Shown here piece after piece: positions 13,285-27,328 of a stretch of 64,000 nucleotides of DNA (position 1 is its first letter; every line of letters begins with the position of its first letter). The stretch comes from Sindora glabra. Lineage: Eukaryota; Streptophyta; Magnoliopsida; Fabales; Fabaceae. Location of the stretch: contig CM035231.1 in the NCBI GenBank assembly GCA_020226215.1, positions 49,380,876-49,444,875 on the forward strand, in the 5' to 3' direction. The translations under genes were made by a program, and so were the position numbers. A model generated the notes under the pieces. That model was not told where the DNA came from, made no database searches, and worked only from the letters and a program-made list of their open reading frames with translations.

Positions 13285-14511
13285 CCACACCAATGAACTT
13301 TATAACTATGGAACCTTTTTTAGTCTTCTAGTTAGGAGTAATTATTTCTCTAAAAGCATCCATATTCTAGCTATTTCAAAAAATTAATATCAATCATATA
13401 TAATGATGCATAGATAAAGCTAGATACATTACTTAATGATAGAAAAATGACAATTATATATATTATACTCACAATAAATATTATATGGTAGGAATAGTAA
13501 AATACATAACTTACATGATAAGTAACTAAACTTAAATTACAATAATCATTATGTTTTACAAACTTATAGACTAATTTACATTATCGGGGCACAAACAAAA
13601 TTAATTCCATGATATAATAACTCTAGACTTTCTTATTACTATAATAAGATACAATAGAACAGGTAGTCATGTAAAATAAAGATTTTCCTAGGCTTCGCTA
13701 CCAAACAAAGTATCAACATAACTATACATCCCAAAAGTAATTAAACCTTAAAAGCATCATCAAATCTAATAGAAAATATAAGGCTAAACTTAATGATGAA
13801 AGAGGTTAACATAATATCACACATACATGTGCACATGAACACATATCTTGTAAACAAAGTTAAATAATCTATCAATATTAAAAGAAAACAATGAAACCAC
13901 GACATGACAACATACCCTAGAATAGTAATAATGATGAATATGAGCTCGAAGTTCACTTGAATAAAACTAAAAATGTGGAAAAAGTTTATGGGTTACTAGA
14001 TAAATATGAAAATGAAGTTTACCACTGGAGGACATAGGTTTCAAAAGGTAAGATTGAGAGTGAAATAGAGGACAAAATAAAAAGTTATGCAATTTAAAAA
14101 AATTTATATATTAATTTTTGGATAAATAATTGATATCATTTATATAAAACATAGATATAAAGTTAAGGCCATATCTATAGAAACACCATCACTCCTATCA
14201 CTTTCGATGTCGATCCTTTTTAAAAAAATTAACATCCAAACATTGTATACTTAACTAATCAATTTCTTAAAAATATCTTATGTACTAAGCTTGCTTAGTG
14301 CTCCACAGACTAATAGTTCTCATAACTTTAGATATAGGTTTAGTAAACAACTAAGTTCCAAAAATTAGACATCATAAAAGATGTTAGTTAGTGAATCGTC
14401 ATCTTAAGTTTTCAAATAATTTTAAAAAATGCTACCATATCAATATAAACATCACTGTTAACTTTGATCAACGTCCATATTATGACATCTATTTGCATTT
14501 CTATAGTAGTG
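13285..14511. mobile_element. CACTA-like remnant with a right terminus at 14511
   Basis: The sequence ends at 14511 with ctatagtagtg, whose reverse complement CACTACTATAGAAATGCA closely matches the terminus of the element at 14787-18249. Subterminal gacatct/atgttag motifs precede it. I did not find the partner terminus. The simplest reading is that this is the right part of a larger element split by the gypsy insertion at 6762-13284, but that is inference. The 71-codon minus-strand frame inside (13741-13956) has no recognised domain. Confidence 0.45.
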
Positions 14512-14786
14512 TAGCCTTTGCTAAATCTAAGTCGAATAAAGGTGAAACTAATGTTTAAAATGGCATAGTAATATTTTTTTAAATAAGTGTAACTTACCAC
14601 ATTAGTTCAAAGAAAAAGGTAAAGTTATAAAGCCATTATTTCTTCTCAAAGATGAAGGATTTGATCCATTAAAACTTCATACAATATCTACTATTTACAA
14701 TTAATGTCTATTATAACTTACATGTTAGTTTAAATTTAGCTAACATCTAAAGTTATATGAATTGCCTAGAGTCATGTGTGAGGAAA

Positions 14787-17700
14787 CACTACTACAGATT
14801 TGCCTTTTAATGCCATCTCATTTACATTAATTAAAGAAAAAAATTGATGTATATAATAATATATAACATTTTTAAAATAAGTACAATTTACCATATTAGT
14901 TATAATAATCAGCTAATTTTATAAATCTTTATTTTCTAATAAGAGATAAAACGTTTGACATAAGAAACCTTAAATTGACAATTATACATTAAATTAACAT
15001 CTAAAGGAATTTTAACAGTAAATTGAAGCTTCTATTTACGATTTATTAAAAATTATAAATAATATTAGTATTTTAGACCTTAATTGCACTTGAAAACAAT
15101 ATCCAAAGGTTATTTATAACTAATTAATGAGTGTATTTATGTAAAAATTATTAAAATTATTTATATTTCAACCATTTAATCATTAAAAATGTACTATGGC
15201 ATTCACAAGGTGAAGAATACAATGTCAATTGTATAAATAATTGACATTTAAAAGGTATATTAACAAAATAAATACATTAATTATCTATTAATAATTAACA
15301 TAAAATATTTTGTATTGCTTATAAATTTCCCTTACAATTTCCTTTCTCTTTCAATTTATTTTTCATTTAATTTTTCACTCCATAGTTTCCTTTCTTTTTC
15401 ACTTCATTTTTTATTTAGGTGGTATAAAAGACAATGCACAATCAATTTATTTGACCATCAATTGTTGAGATACAAATCACTACTCTTGGTCTATCATCTT
15501 CTTCTGATCATAATCCATGTCAAGTTAACATTTCAAAATGGACAAAATAATCATGTTTCTTTTTTGTATTGGTAATTTAATGGTGTGAATTTGAGAGTAA
15601 TAATAGTAATAAAGAGTAGGTGTTTCTAATAGGGTTCACTAATAATGGCCATAAGAGTAAAATTGGTTGCAATGGACATGAGAAGTGAGGAACCATGTCT
15701 CTATCCTCTACCATGAAGACAATAACCATAATTATTTTTAAAGAAAAAAATTCTAAATGTGATACTATATATTCTTATCTTGAAGAATAAGCATTTTGTC
15801 ATTAATATTTAGGGACACATAATATTAATAACCATGACCATTCTAAATATATATTAAAAAAAATGGTGATCAAGTTTATTTATTAATAGATCAGGTTATA
15901 AGGATTAAAAGAATGTCTAATCCTTATAACTTGATGCTAATCTTTTGAACCTTATAACCTAATTTATTAATGAATAAATTCAATTATCATGTTTCTACAA
16001 TAAGTATTTAAAATAGCCATGGTTATAAATAGTATGTCTCCTTAAGTGTTAATGACAAAATGCTTGTATTTCAAGACGAGAATGTGCAATATCAATAAGT
16101 GTGTGCATAATCTAGTATAGTTTTTTGCAAGAAAAATGCAAAGGTATGAAATATGTGAAAAAAAATAAATTAGCTAAACAATGTTATTTATTTATTAAAA
16201 TGACATGACACAATAGATACTATGTTAATTTTTTATCATAACTGAAAGTCTAAAGGTACACATATGGCCATTTAACTTGTAATAAATATATACTAATACA
16301 TAAAAAATATTTACCAATACATCAATGATGAAATTTATAATGTGATATATTAGGAGATGCAAACATGGATTGTAAATACCAAGTATTTACTAATAATGTA
16401 TATCAAGAAACCACAAAAATTTATGATGTTTCAGAATATATAAATAGTTAAGCTTTATAAAATAAAATAAATGTAATACATTAGTTTTAGAAAGTAACCA
16501 ATGTCTAAATCTTTGCATGATGTCTATAAATTTTATTGCCACTCTCAATTTGAAACATTCTAAGCAATGCCTTATTAATGATATGCAAATTAATAAGAAA
16601 TTATAGTGAAAAGAAGTAGTATGACCATTTTTTCATTGAAAAGCTTAACATTTTAAGTTCATTACAAAATTAGTTATGATTATTCTTCTCACTATAATTT
16701 ATCATTAGCTTGCAATCATTTCTAAAACCATATTTGTTGTTCATGTTCTATCTTAAGAAGAACAATTAGGATGAAAATATAAAGATGAGAAAATTGATGA
16801 GAAATTATAGTAAGAAAAAATAAAAGGACCATTTTGCATCAAAAGGATTAAGTTCATTGTGAAAATGGCTATTTTTCTTCTTTTTACTATAATTTATTAT
16901 CAGATTCCATCTATATCTTCTAATTTAGAAACTTTCAAGCAATATAAAAAAATTATGAGAAGAGACATCCCACTTTATGCCTTTTTTATGCAAAAAATTT
17001 TTAAGTAAAAATTTAAATTTATAGTTTTTAATCATTTGTTAATTTCTCATTAACCTTAACTAAAATATTTTATTTATTGTAAATTATAGTTTCTCATTTA
17101 TTAAATTATTCAATCTATTGTAAAAAAATAATTCTAATGCTATGGACTTTTAAAATTATAAAATTTTTACTTAAAATATGATGGAAAAACAAAAAATTTT
17201 AGTGTAAGACATTAGTTTTTACTTATTAATTGACATTTAAAATTTTATAGTTGAACAATTTCATTTTATTGTACATGTTTGTTTTTTCTTTCTAACCAAT
17301 GTGTAAATTTGGTGCATGAAGAAAATTAAAAAAGTGAAGTTATGACACCATTTATAAATTTCATCATGAAAATTTTCCAATCCTAAAATGATTTTTTCTC
17401 TAATGAGGTATGCTCTATTTTCAACTTTAAGATGATTTCTCTTTAGTTTTATGTTTATGCTTACTATTTATTTTGTAAGACTAAAGCTCTATCAACTTAA
17501 GACTAAATATGTGAGGTTTAACACTCATTGAAAAAGTATGGAATATAAATATAAGAATATATTTTACATTTTATGTTTGTTCTTGCAATTTAATTTTTGA
17601 TTTCATATCGGCCATATATCTTTTTGCCTTTCACTTAGATGCAACTTTCACAAGTTTGTATAAGTAAAAAAAACTTAATTTCACTTATCTTATTTAGCAT

Positions 17701-18249
17701 TTAGTGTAATATTATACATGAAATTTTAATTTTCCTTATTGCATTTGCAAGTATTGAATAAGCTTTTCTAAGAAGTACTAATCTTATATAGCACCTATCT
17801 CTGTCTACAATAACTTTTTACTATTTTTAAACTTTTTTCTTTAAATTGTTGAAATTAGGATAAAGATATTATTCTAGTTGGGGGTGTAGGAGATACAAGG
17901 AATAAGGAGGACAACAAAAGGTTATAGTTTATTAGGGCTTAGGGTGGGGGTAGGGGGAATGATATACCACATTAGTTATTTTTATTAATTGAAGTGGTAT
18001 ATAAAATACAATGTTGGTTGTTTATAAAAATCAAGATTATTTTGTAATAAAAATTCTTTATATTATATTCCTACAAAGAAATAATAATGGTTTAATACAT
18101 ATAGAAATTGACATTTTTTTACTTTTCCTACATTGGTTAAAAATTGAATGGAATTCTCTAACATACAACAATGCTTGTATATACATCACATAAAAATCGA
18201 TGTTAAATCTAGTAAATAATAGATGTTAAAAGGAATTTTTATAGTAGTG
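14787..18249. mobile_element. CACTA (En/Spm-type) DNA transposon, non-autonomous
   Basis: The left end is CACTACTACAGATTTGCC and the right end, read in reverse complement, is CACTACTATAAAAATTCC. Both continue into the shared CCTTTTAA block. The 3-bp sequence AAA sits immediately outside each end (14784-14786 and 18250-18252), the duplication size expected for CACTA elements. The 3463-bp body is AT-rich and holds short repeated gacattta/gatgtta motifs. It has only tiny open frames (such as 86 codons at 15315 and 60 codons at 18011), so no transposase is present and it would need a helper. It is related to the opposite-oriented block at 42.7-46.9 kb: the plus-strand ccatgaagacaata at about 15712 has its reverse complement near 45880. 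Confidence 0.75.
16595..16910. repeat. Two tandem hairpin-forming repeats inside the CACTA element
   Basis: Each unit opens with aaattatagt(g/a)a...aagaa and closes with ttcttct...actataattta, so its two sides are complementary around a central ccattttt...aaaaatgg-like core. One unit spans roughly 16603-16710 and the other roughly 16798-16910. A third related unit lies at about 44135-44250 in the second CACTA-like element. The dyad symmetry is directly visible; the function is unknown. Confidence 0.65.
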
Positions 18250-18665
18250 AAACTTTTGATGTCAGTTCATAAAATATTTGACATCTAAAGTCAAGTATGA
18301 TGAAACTTCACATGTTGATTTTCTTTCAAGGAAAAAAAACCATTATCTTTTCTTTCCTTAAAACTTTAAATATCAATTCATAAAATAACTAATGTTCAAA
18401 GTCATATAAATGATGCAATTTTTTAAAATATGATAATACTTTAGATGATGATTTTTTTCAAATAATAGTCATTTTTTTCTTCTTGTGGGACTTTAAATGT
18501 TAGTTCATAAAATAACTAACATTTAAAATCATATAAATAGTGTCATTTTTGAAATTTTAGATATCATTTTTTTTAAAATATCGCCATTTTTTCTTCCCTT
18601 GATACTTTAGATATTGGTTCAAAAAATAACTGACATCTAAAATTATAGTAACGATGATATTTTTA
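18250..18665. repeat. Four-unit tandem repeat with internal dyad symmetry
   Basis: Units begin at about 18252, 18363, 18490 and 18604 (spacing 111, 127 and 114 bp). Each has the form acttt(a/t)gatgt(c/t)agttcataaaat...aactgacatctaaa, in which the two halves are inverted relative to each other. The last unit runs into ttatagtaacg, which resembles a decayed CACTA end. The block abuts the right terminus of the element at 14787-18249 and may be subterminal sequence of an older CACTA copy into which that element inserted. Confidence 0.65.
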
Positions 18666-21600
18666 CACTGTAAACAAAGCAAATATTTTTTATTACTTTT
18701 TTTTATCACTCTCAATCTTTTTTATATGTTTCCAAACTCAATCTTGATTTTTATCTTGTTCTCATTGCAAAACACTAAATCTCACTTTGTTCTCCACTAC
18801 ATGTCAATAGGATACTGATTCTCATTCAACTAGTATTAAGCATGAAGGAGTTCAAAATATAAGATATATCTTTCTTACTTCTATTCCATAGATCTACACC
18901 TTTTCCACTTCTCTAATTTTTGCATAGGTTTTTTAAGATATTTTGATTTATGTTTCATTTGTATAACTTTTGTGGTTGTTTTTAAGTTTTTAATGCTTAT
19001 TATATTTTTAATAAAATGTTATAAAAGAGACTAAAGTCAGCTAAACAATGACAAGAAATGTTCATTATTCAAATTTTTAAGAAATTTTTGTTTATATTTC
19101 TATTGTATAACTTTTGTGATTATTTTTAAGTTTTAAATACTTATTATATATTTAATAAAATATTACAATGGAGATTAAAGCTAGTCAAACAATAATAAGA
19201 GATAGGAGAAAAGTGAAAAAAAATCACGAAAATGCCTATTTTTCATAATTTCAAGAGAGGCAAAACAATGTTAGCTTTTGCATATAAATAAATCTTAAAA
19301 AGTTACATAAAATTGATCCCAAATAAACAAATGACTGCGAAGTTATAGCTTTTCAAAATTTTTAATTCAAAATACATATTTTTAGTAGATATTAGGTTTA
19401 TTCAATTTTTATTATAAATATTCCAGAGGGAAAAGAAAAGTTAATATTAAAAAAAATTATTATGTAACATTTCATGTGCCAACTTGAAATGTCAAAAAAA
19501 TTAAAATATTTTTGAAATAAAAGCCATTAACTTTTTAGCAAAAAACCAATGTGATTACTTTTCTTCATTTTAATTTTGTTACACCCTTAGAAATTTTTTT
19601 TATTAAATCTTAAGAAACAAAAAGAGGTTCTAAGAATATAAAGAATAAAATTTGATAAAGAAAGAATTTATGAAGAAACATTGATTGTAGGTAAATGGAA
19701 AGGCGTAAGTGAGTATAGAAGGAATTATGGGCAAAGATGAAATTGCCCTTAGTGCCTATTAAAAAACTTAGCTCTATAGCCTTCACTTTTACCTATTTTT
19801 TCGAAACCTCATTCCCTCTTTTCTTCTCCTTCTTCTTTTTCTCTACTTATATGTTAATCTCCATAAAGGTATAAATGAGGAATGTAAGATCATACTAGAT
19901 TCATCCTACAATCAAAGTAAGAACTCTTGAACCATCCTTAATCTCAAACTTTCTCCTTATTTCCTTCCTTTGTGGTGTTAGATGAGGCTTATTTTGAACT
20001 TGGGGAGAAGAAATGGAACTATAATAAATTTTTTTTGAAACTTCGAAGAACTAGTAAGTTCAACTTTTTAATCTTCCTGTAAGCTAAGTGAGTGAATATT
20101 CTAGATTATTTTTTTATTATCTAAGATTTTAGGCATTTATAGAAAATTTATTCATAAATTTTAAAGAGCATTGAATCTAATGGTGAATAGAATGAAATTT
20201 AATAATGAGAATAGCTTGATCTAAGTTTCTTTAAGGAGTATAGATGATTTGATAAGGATAAAATAAGGAATAGTTGAATTGTAAGAGATAAAGGCCTCTT
20301 ATGGGAAATCTATAGAAACCTAGCAAAATGCTCAACTATTGAGCTCAAAATGGCTAATTTTACATTAGATCTTTGTCAGGATTTTTATCAAGAAGCAAAT
20401 GGTTAACCTTTAAGTTCTAGACAATTAATTGTTGCTCTTATACTCCCAATAGTAAGATTATGAGTATGCTCTAATCATATGAAACTAAAGGCAACTCTAG
20501 CAAGTCAAAACATGAAGTTAACTATATAAACAAATAAGAATAGATTAAGTAACCATCCTTAGTCGTAGTGTGAAATTATAACAAGTAAGAAGGAATGATT
20601 ATAATATTCCATAATCACTTAGTTTCTATACATTTAAGTGTATGATCTCAACATACATAAATGATATTAACATGGATCATATAATAATGCATTGGAGGTA
20701 TATAAGTGTTATTATATGCTATGAATTTATTTATGATTGATTGTATGACAATTATGTTATAAGTTAGAAATGTAACCATGCATAAATGTATTAGAATTAT
20801 TATGAATAAAATTTTTGAATTTATGAAAATGTGTGATGGGGCATGTTAACTATTGGAACACTGAATCTAATAATAACTTGTAGAAAGCATAAAGTTGATT
20901 TAGGAGGAATAAAGATGGACTTGTGGAAGGTATAAAGTTAACTTATAAATCACAAGGAGGTTTATTGCTTTCTTATTGATAATGTTAACTGAAATAATAA
21001 TAGTTTGATTATGATTTTTATTTGTTTATGAACATTTATGTTATAATCTAGATGTGTGAAACATCATAAAGGATGAAATAAGGGTTAAGTAATTGAAAAT
21101 TTAAGGAGTTTATGTGTATGTGTGTGTGTTGAAACCTATAAAGAATAAGGTAGTCTTAATATTCATAAATACTCAAGGTGATTTTGTTATCATTTATATG
21201 ATGTGATAACTTAAACCTTATAAGTGTGAGAAGATAAGAGTGTAACTCTAGTTGAAAAGATGCATTTTAAATGTTACATTCTAATTATGCTAACATATTC
21301 ATTCATAAAGTCTTGGACTTGCACCTTCATATATTGTATTTTATAGGTTTCCTAAGGAAAGTTCATCACCGCTCATCATCCTATGCTTTTCAAGTTAAAT
21401 GATATGGCTTGGGCATCAATAGTTAGCATTAGTAATGTAAAGTCGGGATCCTTGTAGCAAGGGATAAGGTAGAAATAGCTTTATAAATTAATAATCTAAT
21501 CAAATAAGTGACTGAGTTTACGAATTAGGCTAGTAGAAATTAAGTATCTAGATCCAGTTGGTTATGACTAGGAATGGGTTATGATAGGTTTATATAACTA

Positions 21601-23160
21601 ACATGGAATGATCAAACTTAAAATGATGTCTACATATATGTTCAATAATAATTAATGTCAAGTGTATTAAACAATCAATATTAAAAGAAAATTATATAAT
21701 AATGAACAACCAAATTGTCTAAGTAGGCTAAAGTCCAAAAAGAAAAAAATTAACGAATTAATCACAATTCTTTTAACAAAATATCTAAACTCATACTCCT
21801 ACAATTCATTCCCATTGATAAAATAGGTAAAATCCATAATTAACTTTCATCTACTTTCTAAGTAAGAGTTGATTGGGTTTAATCATAAGAGTGTAAGTTT
21901 AGCAAAATCTTATTTTAATTTATTCAATTTCATTCATTTTATGCATAATAAAGTTTGATTCAAATTATTTCTACTTGTTATTGACTTTAGATGTCGATGG
22001 CCATACAATATAAGTTTGTAAATATATGTGTACACAAAAATTTCTCAATAGAAATTATAAGGTGAGAAAAATGAGAGACAAATTTATAACATTTTATTGA
22101 TTCTTGACGAAGATGTAGGGTACAATCTCCAATTTTTGAAGTTCTTGAAAAAGAATGCAAATAATTATCTAATTCTTCTTTTTAATGAATTTTGATTAAA
22201 AACTTCAAAAAACTTGATTTCAGATCAAACAATGGGTTTTTGCTTCAACAAATGGCTTTGACAAAGCTTGTTTTTATATCAAAAGTTAAATCTTGACTTC
22301 GAAAGAGAGTTATGAGGAAACTTGATTTCCAATCAAAGGTTAAATATTCATAGAGGCTTTACACTTGAAAATATTTGTGACCTTAAATGTTGTTGAAGTC
22401 TTTGTCTCAACATGAATTTTTTTTATTGAAACTAGAGACTTTGAATATTTTGATTTTTATCGATAGAGATTTGAAAAAAGGTTTAGGTCTTTTCTTCTAA
22501 CAACTTCTTGTTGTTCTTAAATGACAAAAATAAACTTTCTATTTATAAAGTTATTAGGGAATACTTAAATATAAACATCTCATTTTTTAATATTTATCCT
22601 CTTTTAATTTATTGAAAAATAATTTTTTTTTATTGGATGGGATATTACATTGTAATGCGTGATAACTTTTTATTTGCGAGTGACATGATAAATACATAGT
22701 TTAATTTAATTGATTCACCTATATCATAATGTATGTGTGACGCAATTTAATTTGTCATCAAATACTTCTTCAAGGACTTACTTATTTTTCACATGCAATT
22801 TTAAGTCCTACACTCTATTTCACTTGACTAACTAATAGCAAATAAACTAATTGATTATACAAAAAAATATTTCATAAAATTAATTGTTAAATTAATTAAA
22901 AATATAAAATAACATAAAAAGAGATGTAAATTAAATTAATTTATATTTATTTAAAAATTAAATTATATTAATGGAATCAACATGTTCAACCAAAAAAAAT
23001 ATAATTAACTAGCATTTAATTAATTATATTATATTTTATGATATTACATATTTACTTACACACTTTTATATATTTATTGTTTAAAAAATTAACTAAAATT
23101 TAATTAATTATATTTTATGATATTATATATTATTTATTTACTTATTTTTATTTAATTATT
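18666..23160. other. Intergenic, with one possible LTR
   Basis: I find no gene here. From 19577 the sequence TGTTACACCC, followed by roughly 1.9 kb ending near 21.47 kb, looks like a long terminal repeat of a plant gypsy element standing alone. I could not define its right edge or a target duplication, so this is only a suggestion. The stretch 22.0-22.56 kb is ordinary AT-rich sequence with short direct repeats around acttgatttc. A copy of the dispersed AT-rich repeat described separately begins near 22.8 kb. Confidence 0.4.
22800..23160 (+). repeat. Dispersed AT-rich repeat, copy 1
   Basis: The order of blocks attaattaaaaatataaaat, taaattaaattaattta, aaattatattaa, a caac/caaaat-att-caac box, aaaatataatta and attatattttatgatatta is repeated at 34260-34690 and 52140-52560. 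No terminal structure or coding content can be seen. It may be a MITE-like element or the AT-rich core of a Mutator-like element, since the interior of the fold-back element at 29583-30889 has similar text. Confidence 0.55.
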
Positions 23161-24961
23161 TATACTAAACAGAACTTTAATAAATAACAATTTTCTAATC
23201 GCATATAATTTATAAGATAGAAATAAAATTGATTAATTTTAATTGTCCAAGACTCCATGATGTGTCCAATCTTATTGTACACGTATATCATTCTTGAAGA
23301 TGAATGAGGTAGTGCCCCGTATATACATTCACAATCAGGAGGCACGCATGAGTTTCAGGCCTAACTTTCTGGCCCCAACAATATATGGATCGGATTTGAA
23401 ATCTTATCCGTACCGGTGGACCACTCCTACCATTTCATGTCACTTTCTTTCCATGCTAAATGAAGACTAAGTACAAATGCTAATTAAGGTCAGGCCGCTT
23501 GCCGACAGAACAACTAAACTAGTATGTATGCGTGGACTTCAATGATATGAAAATTCTGGCTTGGTCACATGTATGTCTGCAGTTTCTAAAATGTAATGCT
23601 GGACCAAAATTTGCGAAACGGAACAGATCAATCCTCGAATTTAAACAGATCGAGTCACTTGAAAATTTGTCTATTTTAATTATGAAATTATATGAATTAA
23701 TTTTTGCATACTCGAATTTAGAAAGATCGGTCTAAATTAAATGGAATCTCAAATTTTATAATTAAAATTCATAAATTGTACAGACCATATATACTAAATC
23801 ATTTAATATCTAATTTATTTTTGAAGTAAATGGGTTCATGTGAACCAAAGTTCATACGAATCTAATCCAATTCGGATCAGTTTATTCATTTGACAACGTA
23901 CTAAAATAATTCTGTGGATGTGTTTCTTGATTATCTCTTCAAATCCGTAGTATATTGAAGTCCGTACAAATAAATCTTGTCTCAAAACTTCAAGAACGAA
24001 TACAGTACTTGCTAGAACTCATCTGAACTGAAACCCAATCTATGCTATTTAATCAAAGCACTAATTGCAATTTTTAAACAAAAAATTAAGAGACAAATGA
24101 TTAAAATATCAAATTCCACTAATCTCCAAAAATTAAGTTACTATTATCATTTTTATCCTAAATTTTATTATTTAAGTTTTATTTTTTAGTTATATTTTCA
24201 CTTAGTATTTATCTCTTTTTTTTTTTTCATTTTTAGAATTAAGAAGAAAATTTTGGAGTTGAAAATAAAATCCTAGTTAATTTTCTGAAATTAAAATTTC
24301 TACTATTATGTCTGTTATGCATTTGTAATTTTAATTTTTTATTGAAAATTTACTATCTATTTATCCTTATTAAATTCATCTATGAATTTTTGTAAACTAA
24401 TGGGCGCAAATCAAAATATCAAATTTTTATTAATCTTTAACATTGAGTTCCTAAATTGATGTTTTACTTTTTAAGTAATCTTAAAATATTTGTTCCCTTT
24501 TACAAAATTGTAATTCTAATTTTTTATAAATAGATAAATATTATTATTTTTTAATATTTACTATCTACAATTTGTAAGTATACTTTCAAATTATTTTATA
24601 ATTATTAAAAAATGCAGTATGTGTAACTACCCTTTTGATATATTTTAGATAAAATTAAAAATTTCATCTTTAAAATTGTAAAACACTAATAAAATATATT
24701 TGAATTAAAAAATTATAATTTTATCTCTGAATAATCATTTGTACTTATAATATCTTTCATTCGTATAGAGCCATGTAGACAATTTTATCTTTGAATTATT
24801 AAATGAAAAGATAAAAATTATATGTATGAACTATTATTTAAAAATAAAATTATATTATAATTTTATATAATTCATGGACAATTTTATAGAATGAAGTTGT
24901 TAATTTTATCAATATTTTATATCAATTAGTAAATAGTTAATCCTATTTTACAATCAAACAG

Positions 24962-24964
<3 letters not shown>
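23161..24964. other. Intergenic, partly GC-richer
   Basis: The patch 23.2-23.7 kb is less AT-rich than its surroundings and contains two short open frames (minus 23160-23345, plus 23532-23735), neither recognisable. The rest is plain AT-rich sequence leading into a long (AT)n tract. I see no gene. Confidence 0.5.

Positions 24965-25044
<80 letters not shown>
24965..25044. repeat. (AT)40 microsatellite
   Basis: An uninterrupted alternating AT tract of about 80 bp. Tracts of this length are prone to length change and to cruciform formation. Confidence 0.95.
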
Positions 25045-25046
<2 letters not shown>

Positions 25047-27325
25047 CTTAAATAAAACCAGTTCATTGAATGAAGAAGAATATTAAACGCTAAAGGTGTT
25101 GAAATTTTATTAACAGATCAATATTATACACAGTCCATATTTATTACTCACTTTACTATTGGCTCAGAAGAATAATTAATAAAAAACAACGTATTGAGCT
25201 AGAAAATTACTATATAATTATTTCCACTGTTTCCCTATTTCTTTTGGTGATTTTGCTTATCAAACAAATCTAAGCTTAAGTCAAATTTCCATATCATTAA
25301 CACCAAAAGTGCCATCTTTTAGCTAAGATTCTCTCTTCATTAATAATGAAAGTTGGTTTGCCCCCATTCACTCAACAGTCGGCAAGAATATATCATTTCC
25401 CCCCCATTAAGAACAGTAATCACTCTCTCTTAAAGATCAACTTTTCATAGAATTATTGAATTGGCAGATTTACTGAGCTTTGTAATCTGATTGGAAACTG
25501 CATCCATAACTCACGAAAATAGTAAAACTAAATTTAAGCTCCCCTTACTAACAGTGGGTGGATTCGTGGCTATCTGATATTTCTAATAATATAGGAAGTG
25601 GAAGTGCGTGATTGGTAGAGTTATGGCGCTTAATTATTGGGTAAAAGTTGGCTTGGAATCAAAGCAGTAATAGATTATAAGTCGAAGTGACTCCAAAGCG
25701 GTGTTGGATTTTTTTAATTAAGAAGTGTCTACAAAATCACCCAGATATTCCTTTGAATCAATATGTTATTCGCTTGTTAATAGAGTTTGGAATATTAAAA
25801 TCTCTCGTACTTATAAAAAATATAATCAGGCAGCAGATTGATTCACATCATGTGTTTTATTTTTATTATTGGGTCTTCATATTTTTATATCTTTCTCCAT
25901 AATGAGTATAGATCTTTTCTTTTGCAGGTTGCAATAGATCTTTCTTTTCCGTAATATGACTTTTGGCTTTATTTTTTTAAGTATTATATATTATAAATTT
26001 CATGTCATTATTCTTTATTAATATTATTATAGTTACGATCATTTGAGAGCAGCAAAATTTGAAATAAGGAAAATATTTATTGTACTTTGTAAAAGGAGAG
26101 CGATAATTCATTTCGTTTCAATAAGTAATCGGATCTACAAAATTGTAAATTTTACAATTTGTGAGTAAAGAATAAACAAAGAGGGAGAGACCGAAAATGA
26201 GAGAAGCATTACTCTCATAATAATTTGTACAAATTTCGTAAATGTAAACAAAACGAGCTGGTTCATATGTTAATATTACAATTGAAACATAATGGAGCTG
26301 AACAATTAATGATTTTAAGGATGAAACCATACGGGTCCAACAAATATGGAATCTTTTGTATTTTTTCATTCTTAGTTCATTAATTGTTTCTTGTTTGGAT
26401 TATAATATTAATAAGCGGACATGATTTTTTCATATAAATGTGCACTTAATTTTATTTTATTGACACTTATAGGATTTGGGCTAATGTAATCACCGCTCAT
26501 GTTTTTATGGGAGTAAATTTTGCTTCAGCCCCATCTACACTTTTAAAGATGAATATGCCATTGGGTTTCATTAAAATAATGCTTCACTCTTAGAAATCCT
26601 TAATCTATCCAACACTAAATTGATATCGTATTTCATTGACCTCATAATTTTTAACATAAAATAACTTGATATCCCGAAACTAACATAAAAACATGATATA
26701 TATAAAAATGTAAAATCTAGGCGCTTAATTAACCGATGTGACATATTTTGTAGATGTATCAAACATATGATACAAATTACCTACACTGGTTACGGAAGAT
26801 GTCAACTGAATAAGAGGGCGTTTGGTGGCATAGAGAAAAGCCGTCCCCCACCCAGGCTTTCTAGAATTGCTTATTAGTGGGTCTATGTCGTTTTCAAGCG
26901 GCCAATATTTCCATTCACTACTATACTTTGCAAATTCTAGAGCTATGGACAATCCTTATAGCTCCGATCTCCCGTTTGTCGTTAATCAAATTCCATGGAA
27001 ACATTGCAATATTCTCCCCAAGACAATGCCATCTTTAAGTGATACTTCTGCCTGATCATGTCAATTTTATCATCTCTTGCCTCACCGCTGCATTATGGTA
27101 CATTTTGGAAGTATGTAGATTATTATTTAGGTGACCTAGAAATTGGAATTTAGTAAAAGAGTCAGTATCTAACATTTAAAATTAACAAACTATTCTACTA
27201 ATTTATAATAATTTACCTCCATATTTTACCCATACTTGGTTGTGACATCCGGTCTTTTCATTTTCTCTCTTTATTATTCTAGGTTTGAATTAAAAATATT
27301 ATGTGTATTAACTTATTATGTCTGT

Positions 27326-27328
<3 letters not shown>
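25045..27328. other. Intergenic, with an unrecognised decayed coding-like segment
   Basis: No intact gene is seen. Around 26725-27060 long open frames run on both strands (minus 26725-26952, 75 codons; plus 26867-27055, 62 codons). On the minus strand the frame extends upstream through only two stops to about 27050, which suggests an old coding fragment, but I recognise no family in either reading. The remainder is AT-rich with short frames of no apparent meaning. Confidence 0.35.
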
